A stretch of 64,000 bases of DNA, from assembly GCA_002633025.1 (NCBI GenBank), contig NMRB01000588.1, positions 208,691 through 272,690 on the forward strand, given 5' to 3'. Below the pieces are notes generated by a model. It had not been told where the DNA came from. It made no database searches and worked only from the letters and a program-made list of their open reading frames with translations. The translations under genes and the position numbers were made by a program. The DNA comes from Notospermus geniculatus. Lineage: Eukaryota > Nemertea > Pilidiophora > Heteronemertea > Lineidae. Below are positions 55,781-64,000 of this stretch, piece after piece; the stretch's first letter is position 1; the number at the start of each line of letters is the position of its first letter.

Positions 55781-56691
55781 ATAACGTACGCCAATCAATC
55801 ACGTCACAGTCAGAGCTAGGGAGTTTAGTCATACAGCTACATACTACTGGCCGTCAGGGTTGAGAGTAGTAGGCCTAATTGAGAGTACGGTACTAATAGT
55901 AATTGACCCTGAGGGAGACGATTAGTACTCTTTTGATACCATTTAAGTTTAGGCCTATATCATTATAACACGTATTTTGTGGTTTTCAAGACAGAATCCG
56001 ACGATGACATTCGCGAGGTTCAGTTATGGTCATTAGGGAGTTTAAGAAATCAAACGATAAACTTTAACTTTACGGAAACGTTATTTTTCATACTGCGAAT
56101 TCACCAGATTATACATTACATTTCGGTACAAAAAATAACGTTGTCGTATTAAGTTAACGTTTATCGTTTGATTTCTTAAACTCCCAATTATTACCAACAT
56201 TACTATAAAGTAGACGCATCTGAGAATTGAACGTGAAGCATCAAAGTCAATCTTTATTTTCATCGGTATTTGAGATACATAGTAACGTGAGTTATGAAGC
56301 TCTTGGACCTTGGGCAAAGGTCTCGTCAGTCTTACAAAACATGCGCATGTATACATGTAATATTGAAAGACAAATTTCGATCGCTTGGCTGTTACCACGG
56401 CTGACACTAGCTTACGTAATATGAACTTGACATCTGCCAAATTTAGGATGTATTGTAGACTTGTTGGTGATTGAAATACTTTTCATATAATCTGCCATTG
56501 GTCAACTAAAACAAAATAATTTCCGACTTTTACATGTAATAGTTATTACGTGTGGCTTCAGCCTTGTTAGTAAATAATTTCTCAGGTGGGAAACGAGTTT
56601 CGGGTTTGTTTAAAAACCCAACATTTGGAGACAAAATATGCCGTTTGGCAAGTTTGAAAACTTTCGATGTAAACATTGTGCATTGTGTAGC
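55781..56691 (+). repeat. 1-kb direct repeat, copy 2
   Basis: It repeats 54706-55779 from ATAACGTACGCC to GTGTAG without the 55300 element, and then continues into unique sequence (CTCCAAGCTTTAATTG). Small indels separate the copies. Confidence 0.9.
56035..56186. mobile_element. AGGGAGTTTAAGAAATC inverted-repeat element, second copy
   Basis: Counterpart of 54968-55120 with the same ATT flanks at 56032-56034 and 56187-56189. Confidence 0.8.
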
Positions 56692-57524
56692 TCCAAGCTT
56701 TAATTGTACATTAAAATCTATGCCAAATTATAACCTGTGGTTCCTTGCTTCATTATTATTTGATGTTGACAGACGGGTTGGTTACAGCGCTGGCAGTTCC
56801 GTTGATGGATCGCTCGCCCCGCAGCGAATTGAGGAACACAAGATGGCCCACTCCGACAGAACCAGACGATGCCGGTGACATGACATACGGCAGCAACACG
56901 GAACAGAATGAAGAAACCGTGGATTTTTGTTGTTTGACTGGCAAAATCACGGCTCGAGTAACCACCATTCATCGCCTGTCATGACAATCTGATAAGTTTA
57001 ACTCGGTCCTTCAGGAAGCATTGTGCTTTTTTCATCCCGCACAAAAGGCGGCCATTTTGGATCATTTTCTTAGATGGCGGTGATAACATTTTTCATTCAT
57101 GATATGATGAAAACCATTTTGTATCGCGGCAGTTGCAGAATTATTATCAAACCCAGTCAGGCAACGAACATGCCGTTTTACAATTATAATTCTTTATCTC
57201 CTGTTGACCTGGAGTAACTTTGCATTGTCACTCGTCATCAACCGGTGACCCGGTGATCCATAATTTGTTGTTAACTGTGAACATGAGGATTTGAAATCTG
57301 ACCAGAAAAGGACAAAAAGTGGCAAAGTTGGCATGCGTCATGTCTTACGCCGTCACGTCGACGTTACCTCATGTCACCTTTTCCAGAGACAATTTTACCT
57401 ATTACGCCTATTACCAAAAATACATGTAGGTGTAATATTTTTGCTATTACCCAGCTTCACCCGTCGTTCTGCGGAAACATCGTGTTGGAGCAAATCTGAA
57501 GCCAGGTTTAGGACCCTTAGGAAA
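56692..57524. other. Spacer with no recognised gene
   Basis: Open frames around 56718-56984 overlap on both strands without known motifs. No terminal repeats were noticed. Confidence 0.4.
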
Positions 57525-57680
57525 CAGGTGTGACAGGAATCAAAGTCCCCCTGGAATCAAAGTCCGGTCCTATTGTTCAGCGAGGGATTAGAATATATGG
57601 CTATGGAGGCCATGACCATTCGGATATGACCTTACAATAGCGGGCTATTATTCCTAGGACGTTGATTTCTGTCACACCTG
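57525..57680. mobile_element. Inverted-repeat element with CAGGTGTGACAGGAATC ends
   Basis: CAGGTGTGACAGGAATCAAAG at the left (first 20 bases) is mirrored by GATTTCTGTCACACCTG. A related sequence in the opposite orientation occupies about 59687-59845. No target duplication was seen. Confidence 0.6.
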
Positions 57681-57964
57681 CTCTCAGAAACGTCATGTTG
57701 CCAAAAAATCTTTTGCCGATGATATAATAGGGGGCACTTTCTGGGGAAGGGCAAAAAGGCAATTTTTATTTTCAATGTAATTGCATCTACATGTATTTAC
57801 TATTCTTATTCATTTTCCATCCTCAGGACATAAAATTCATTTATTTGGCAAAACAGACATCTGGCAAAAACGACTGGTTTCCCCAGCATCATCGCCAGGA
57901 TCGTGAATCATGGAGACAACAATTCCTATTACACCGCCGCACGTGGTGCAGGTGGAGCTGAATG

Positions 57965-58060
57965 AGAGATGAGGTTAGCTCAGCGATGGGCGTTGTTGTC
58001 CCTTGATTCTGGCGAGGGTACCAGATGCGAGAGGTCGTAGGTTCGAACCCAGCAGTAACT
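57965..58060 (+). repeat. tRNA-like SINE head
   Basis: An A-box-like TAGCTCAGCGATGG near 57974 and a B box, GGTTCGAACCC, at 58040-58050 are spaced widely, as in a tRNA with a long variable arm. No complete cloverleaf was found, so I treat it as a SINE head or tRNA remnant. Confidence 0.5.
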
Positions 58061-58777
58061 TGTTCGCGTTTGGCGGTCAAGTATTTAGCGAGAAGGAATG
58101 CCACATGTCGGGAATAAATTTGATAATTCTCGTACCAGTCATCATATTAGTTTATTTACAATCAAAGATCTTAACAGATGAATCTGCCCCTTGTGCTAAT
58201 TGTCACCCAGAGCGATATTACAGGGTCGATTCGCTGGGTTTGTATTCAACGATTTTCTCCCCACAACTCCACATCATTATCTGTCCAAAACAAGAATAAG
58301 ATATAATTGGCCACAAGCCGTTTTGGTACAAAATTATAGTATAGACGATTTCACACTCTAAATGATAGAATACAATGTCTTTTGTGGTGTTTAGAAGAGG
58401 CTTTTTCCCTCCCATGAGAGGTGTGAATCGTGGTGTTCTGATATTGAGAAAGTGCCCCCAGTGGCCTAAAGTTAAACATTCCAACGGAGATTTCCTACTT
58501 AGGTAACCATTGAAACGTTCACAGCGGTTTGTCATCTTCCAAAACGATATGTTGTTCTGAATAAAAAGCCTCCCCGTCTTTCCCACCCACAATGGGAAGG
58601 CTACTTCAAGCGATAACTTACTTTGAGAACCCACTCGACGTATGATTTCCACTTCTGAATCGTAATTTGCAATTTGTATAAAAGTTTTGTTGAGCGTTCA
58701 ACAACCTACCAAGTCGACATGCCACATACCGTTACATACACATACCATCAACTTAAGAGACTAATGTACCATGGTTT
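58061..58777. other. Spacer with no recognised gene
   Basis: A minus-strand open frame of 144 codons at 58218-58652 is the longest here. It has no motif I recognise and no clear splice or promoter context, so I do not call it. Confidence 0.35.
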
Positions 58778-59240
58778 AGGGACCGTCTCAAAAATACCTT
58801 GAAGCCAAAGAAGTGTAATTTTTTTCACTGGGGGGGGGGGCGAACTTCATGGTCAATATTTCACTTCTTGAAAAAAAATTGGCTTTATGGAATTTCTAAA
58901 AAAATACATTAATTACATCTTTCTTCAAAATAGAGAAATAATGAAGAAAAAAATACATTTATTATAAATGTTATGGGGGATACTCCGGTCAACTCTTACA
59001 TATACTAAGACTGCTCTGGATACTATTCTTTAAAGTCAGTCAAATTAAACTGTGTTTTTAATCAACAGGTTATTTAGTCCCTTTCTTCTTACCCAACATC
59101 TTTAATACGACTTGTGTAATACCACACATGAGTGAAGCCAATTAGATGCTGAAATTTCACTTCTGAGGGGGGATGGGGTCAAGACAGAAGTGAAAAAAAT
59201 TACACTTCTTTGGCTTCAATGTATTTTTGAGACGGTCCCT
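58778..59240. mobile_element. Inverted-repeat element with AGGGACCGTCTCAAAAAT ends
   Basis: The left end AGGGACCGTCTCAAAAATAC continues CTTGAAGCCAAAGAAGTG. The right end is the mirror, ending GAGACGGTCCCT. It is 463 bp, A/T-rich inside, with no transposase. It is related to the 12748 and 16780 elements by the TCTCAAAA core. Confidence 0.75.
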
Positions 59241-59618
59241 AAGTTTGGGGCTGTGAAGGTTTTTCTGTCTATTTATTCTTATTTTGCAAACGACTTTAAA
59301 CCATATTGCCGTGGGTCTTGGCGATTCTGGATGGCTGGATAATCATAAGCAATCAGTCATATTTCACGATTTGCGACAAATTGGTGAATCGTTGTCGGCA
59401 TGAAAAGACTAGTCGCCGTCTTTGGTGTTCGACATAACTGATGATTATCAAGATAATACCACTGGTGGGTCACAGGCCTTTACTCCTAAGATTTTGTGGG
59501 AACATGATGAACGCAGGACCGCGGCGGCGCGCGAACTCGCTAGCCCAGAGGTACGGCGTTCCGTGTTTTCGATTTGCTCCACTTGTACGGTTAATCCGTA
59601 TAACCTCTGCGTAGGAGA

Positions 59619-59850
59619 ATGGGTGGCGCGATGGTTGAGCGGCTGACTCAAGACCGAGTGGTCAGCGGGTTCGATTCCAGGTGCGACAGGAATCAGCGTC
59701 CTAGACTGCAGATCCGCCAAACAATACCCCGCTATTGTAAGGTTATATTCGAATGGTCATGGTCTCTCTAGCCACATGTTCTAATCCCTCGCTGAACAAT
59801 AAGACCGGACTTTGATTCCAGGGGGACTTGGATTCCTTTCACACCGGCCG
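59619..59850 (+). repeat. tRNA-like SINE head followed by GACAGGAATC repeat
   Basis: An A-box-like TGGCGCGATGG at 59624-59634 and a B box, GGGTTCGATTCC, at 59667-59678 precede GTGCGACAGGAATC. That motif also marks the end of the 57525 element, whose interior recurs here in reverse order. Confidence 0.55.
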
Positions 59851-62685
59851 AGTCGCAACTTTGTAGGCTCTCCACTGGCCTGATTTGGTCCATTTCTGCG
59901 GATGATGCCAGCTCTCAAACCAGGGCACAGTGGGGAGAAAGTCCTCGGCTTGTCTTGAAGATGACCTGTGAAAGAAACCATGGACACCTGGATGCCGTAT
60001 CCGGCATATGTGGAAAGGGGGCGTATATCTATATGAAAAAGGTTTTGTTGGTAAACAACACGACAGCGCGGGTATTCGGTACGCTTTGACCAAGTCATGA
60101 GTCGGTGGTCGTCTTGGTTCCATAGTGAAATGATTTCCCATTTTATACTGAACTCATTGTGAGGGTCATTAAGTGCAGCGTACTGGGAAAATCTCTCCGT
60201 GTCAGGTGGAATGGAGTCTTCTCGAGAACGGAGTTTAACGACGAAAGTAGTAGGCCTAATCGTCTATTCTTGAGAATAGAAGATAACAACAACAACAACA
60301 ACAAGATCGCAAATTTGATTGGTCAATCCATTACGCCGACAGTGCTGCCACCTATCAAGCGACGATTCCACTCACGTGACTTTCCCTTACGAAAATGTGA
60401 CATGTGTAAATGACATTACCATCTTTTGTGTACTTTTACACATTTTTGGTGTAAAATTCGCCCATTACCACGTGGTAATGTCATTTACACGTGTCACATT
60501 TTCGTAAGGAGTCCTCCTCATCAGGAACTCAAGAAATTTGCAGGAGGAGGAGGAGTTTGATTGTAACCAACACAAACAAATTCCTTAAAAGTATCATAAT
60601 TGAGGAACATGTGTCATTTTGCAATTGTAAGCTGTGTTGGAAATGCAAAAATATTGAAGTTATGGACATAACAACAGTCACCACAGAGGTGGTCTTGTAA
60701 CAGTTTATTTCCAGTTTACAAACACGAGAAGCCTTCACCGGTATGCCACCTTTTTCATCTTATCTGATCTCCGTGTTATGATCTTCTCACTAAACGTGTC
60801 AACAACAGCGGAGAATTAGCCTTTTGGTTTGTGTCCCACTTGCCGGTGATTCTCTAGCAAGTCATGCCCCGAATCTACCCCATCATTTCCTTGTGAGAGG
60901 CTCAGTGTTACTTAAAAACTTCTCAATTGTTGATAAAACGTTTCCAATTGAACGTTGACATTCCGACACAAGGATGGTAATTTACTTCACTGGGCATATC
61001 GTCATTTCTTAATAATTGGTCCACTTAAATCGTCTTAACCCCACGTGGTAATGCAGCCTTTCAAATCGCCATACACTCTACTTCTCTAGAATAAAAATAA
61101 GCACCAATCTTGTCCGTGATATTGTGGTTATGTATATGAATTTCCATTCAGAATTCCATTGTTCAGAAACTTATGCTGTGTTGTCGCGTAAAATTAGTCC
61201 TCGGCCAATGTCTTATTAAGGATGTTCCCGTCGAGCGAGGACAGGACCCCCATCTTCCCGATTGACTCACTGGAGCAAGCAGTCAACAGCCCAGCACGAG
61301 TTGTCATCATTAGTGGTTCGCCCAGGGCGAACCATTACAAGACGCGTTTGAGTGAAAAAATGCCAGATTTTCACCAGACTGCCAAATTAACCTCATTAAC
61401 GAATTTCAGGAGCTCGACAATGGCTTACCATGCGGAAACATGGCCCTGTCTGCTTGCTCTTCTTCTTGTTGTATTTACGTTTCTGCCGGCCTGAACCGAC
61501 AAAGCACCCATAAACACCCCACAGTACGATCACGACATTCTCTCAACATGCAGTGTTTCTTATCAATAATATTATACATGTATTGAATAAGTTAAATATC
61601 ACAGCGGTCTTCTGGACACCTAGTGGCGCTGACTCGGCCTGTATAATCCCGATGTCACTGCCGGTGTCGCCGCTGATTTCCCCCCATACTACCTCGGAAC
61701 ACCAACATGTGCGCCACCATTCATTCCGACATCAGCAAACCCACTTGAAATTGTCTATCAAACGACAGTTCTACAAAACAATCAGGGGAGGATCTGACGA
61801 ATATCTCATAAAAGTAGACTCAGTGTCTATCAGTGGTGGTTCTGTTCCCCCAGCGCGGTATGGTGCCTCCCAGACCCGCCACTACCATTCAAACTAGGCG
61901 TTGTAGAATTGAGCTGACAATAATCATATCTTTGAAAAGAGAAAGTTTGTCTCCAAACCTGGAATCATCTCACTATGACCGGCTGGTTCACTGGGAACTT
62001 TCCCTGATCCGATGAGAAACAGATATGGATAGTGTGATCATAATCTCTTGAAAGATTACGGTCACATGCATTCTTTGGGACGCATGAAGGCACTAGGCCT
62101 ACACCGACGAAGCTAGCAGGCCTCTAAATGAAGTTTAAACCAACGAAAACCCTCCACTCTTCGATCAATTCAAGCCGTTACGAGTTCCCAAAACAGAAAA
62201 AAGTCTTGAGATGCTGGATGCAGATGTCCTTGAGTGGGTGCTGCAACACCAGCTTCAGGACATTAGGGAGCAATCCCATTGTCATCACACAACGTAATTT
62301 GAGCCCCTTTTGGTCCTCGTCCTTACCAGTTTGGTCCCTTCCGCCTCCCACGGGCGTATCACACGGGAACATACCGCAAACAGCGGCACATTACGCAACA
62401 AGAACAAGATTGGACGTTTATTCGCTGGTTTTTAGAATAACATCGGGAAACAGTCCACCTGTCAATTTGAATGGTTACGAATCCTACCACTAGGGGGCTA
62501 CGACTACAATTTACTGCGCTGGCACCGATGTATTGCGCTTGTTGGCACCTCTGACAGTTTACTGTGTTGGCACCTATGCATGTATGTATTGCGAATCCCG
62601 AAGGACTAACCCATAGCTGCTGATTATATAACGCCGCATAAACTATTATTGTACGGTTTTCGGAGGGGAACGAATGATACCACCT
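59851..62685. other. Spacer with no recognised gene
   Basis: It contains a short AAC microsatellite near 60286-60303 and a foldback at 60385-60509. Several open frames of 60-121 codons on both strands match nothing I know. No exon with convincing splice signals was found. Confidence 0.4.
60385..60509. repeat. Foldback repeat with CCTTACGAAAATGTGACA ends
   Basis: CCTTACGAAAATGTGACATG at the left pairs with the mirrored right end; the arms continue through TGTAAATGACATTACCA. The central loop is T-rich. No target duplication was found. Confidence 0.7.
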
Positions 62686-62842
62686 GGGGCCGGTTGTACA
62701 AAACTTAAAAATCACTGTTAATTTATCTTGGCGTTAACTTACCCCAAAATGTTAGTTTTCTTAGTTCACCAAGTTAGGGATTTTAACAGGAAAAGTTAAA
62801 TTAACGGACTTTTATCTTTTCAACTTTTGTGCAACCGGCCCC
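62686..62842. mobile_element. Inverted-repeat element with GGGGCCGGTTGTACAAAAC ends
   Basis: GGGGCCGGTTGTACAAAACT at the left pairs with TTTTGTGCAACCGGCCCC. The arms include GTTAATTT and its partner. A related pair of ends borders 22058-22602. Confidence 0.65.
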
Positions 62843-63088
62843 ACGTGACTAATCCAAGAAAATGTCCATTTCCCATGTGAACCCAAGCTTTATGGCTAGA
62901 GCAAACACGCTGGCGCTTGGCCGTGTTCTGGTCGCACAGGAGCAGGAAAACGCCTAAACGCAAACCCTTATGGCCGATTATCAGATTATAATTGCCGTCG
63001 GGAACGGAAAGTAACAGAATGCAACGGAATCTGTAGGGAGTACTAATTATTTGTGAACCACGTTTACCGTATTTTAGAGGACACCGAG

Positions 63089-63278
63089 CAGGTGCGGATC
63101 CAGGATTTCTGGCAGAGGGGGGGGGGTCAGGGCTGCTGGCACCTCAGTATCAATTAAGAGAGAAGCTTTATTTTTACGTTTGTTTTTTGCTTATTATTGC
63201 AAATTATTGAAGAAAAAACAATTGGTGGTGGCGAGCAGGGGGTCACGACCCCCTTAACCCCCTCTGGATCCGCGCCTG
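63089..63278. mobile_element. Inverted-repeat element, CAGGTGCGGATCC ends, 5-bp TSD
   Basis: The left end CAGGTGCGGATCCAGGATT is mirrored by GGATCCGCGCCTG. The flanks CCGAG (63084-63088) and CCAAG (63279-63283) are a 5-bp duplication with one mismatch. Same family as 12176-12448. Confidence 0.7.
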
Positions 63279-63912
63279 CCAAGTTGCGATGTGGTTGTGC
63301 GAACTGCAAACAGTGAAAGGGGTTCAGGAAAGTGAAAAGTCGTCACCTTCTGTGACTTAAAATCGTCTTTGATGTGGAGACAAGCAAGATAATGGCATCC
63401 TGGCTGGAAACAGGGCCGGGAAACAGGGAAGACTTAAAAAGCTGTGTAAGATGACAACAGAAAAACACGATGTTGATCCCGCCTCTCCTCTGTTCTCAGT
63501 CCACTGATACTGATGCGCCATTGTCGGGCGGAGATTTTTAATTTAGCCTGTACTGTACGCGTAACTTGAAGATGAATGCCGTCCTGATTCCCTTTTGACC
63601 GACAGGAGGTTGTTAATGCTACCATTACAGCGCGTTAAACTTGCTCAAGAGGTGACAAACACGCCATTAACACGGCTAACATAAGAACATTGTGAGTGGA
63701 GCCTCCTCCAGCCGTGTTCACCTCATCTTGAACAAGTCGTGAAGATGGCCACCATTCATTGTCGGCAAAGTTTAATCCAACCTCTCGTCACTATTTAAGT
63801 ATCGTCTTCTCGGCAAATCAATGAGTTATTAAACTCTAGACTCGCGTGGTTCGCTCTCAATACATTTTATAATTACTTCCCATAATTAAATTGTCCAGTG
63901 AATTTGTCGAGG

Positions 63913-63920
63913 TATAAAAG
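63913..63920 (+). promoter_or_regulatory. TATA box of a gene starting near or beyond the window's end
   Basis: TATAAAAG within GAGGTATAAAAGCC is close to the core-promoter consensus. Transcription would start near 63943. No ATG with a long open frame follows before 64000, so the coding start is probably outside the window. Confidence 0.5.
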
Positions 63921-64000
63921 CCTTTCTTGTTGGACGCCCAACACTTGAACATCTTAACTTAAAACACCAAACTTTCTCCTGAAAATCACTTTGAAGCTCA

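Noticed and set aside
58218-58652. 144-codon minus-strand open frame as a gene
   Set aside because: No recognisable motif, no splice or promoter context; its length is compatible with chance in this base composition.

Overview
This window looks like nuclear DNA of a multicellular animal, most likely a marine invertebrate deuterostome. That placement is an inference from spliced genes with metazoan relatives (a TRMT2B-like methyltransferase and an Olig-family bHLH factor), a very high load of short inverted-repeat transposons, CR1/L2-type LINE remnants and tRNA-derived SINE-like repeats, and the recurring AGGCCTA motif. The species cannot be fixed from the sequence. Gene density is low, and most open frames across the window are chance or repeat-derived.

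Genes. On the minus strand, 7587 down to 1825, ten exons with mutually consistent phases and good splice signals encode a TRMT2B-like tRNA/rRNA (uracil-5-)-methyltransferase; the N-terminal exon was not found. On the plus strand, 11621-11888 holds the last two exons of a small unidentified gene whose final intron has U12-type (minor spliceosome) signals, with a poly(A) signal at 12110. A tRNA-Asp(GTC) gene lies on the minus strand at 20493-20564. An intronless Olig-family bHLH transcription factor lies at 52447-53229 with a TATA box and a CCAAT box. A second TATA box at 63913 suggests another gene beginning near the right edge.

Layout. 1-12.5 kb: TRMT2B-like gene, the small U12-intron gene, a LINE remnant and several inverted-repeat elements. 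12.5-24.3 kb: repeat-rich spacer with a 1.2-kb local duplication (17.0-18.2 and 18.6-19.7 kb) and the tRNA. 24,348-48,876: a large tandem duplication, copy A of about 11.6 kb and copy B of about 12.9 kb, highly similar apart from transposon insertions present in only one copy; it ends in a roughly 92-bp tandem array (48,756-49,594). 49.6-51.6 kb: nested inverted-repeat elements. 51.6-54.7 kb: the Olig locus. 54.7-56.7 kb: a 1-kb direct repeat with a single N exactly at its junction, probably two unmerged haplotypes. 56.7-64 kb: SINE-like and inverted-repeat elements and a distal promoter.

The most informative signal is mobile DNA. Because many segments are present twice, filled and empty insertion sites can be compared inside this one window. 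This gives target-site duplications (TSDs) that separate at least six groups of small non-autonomous elements: CATGG-ended with 7-bp TSDs, several with 9-bp TSDs, AGGGAG-ended with ATT TSDs, CAGG-ended with 5-bp TSDs, a TA-TSD foldback, and a TTA-TSD foldback. No transposase gene was recognised. No bacterial-type system, CRISPR array or defence locus is present.
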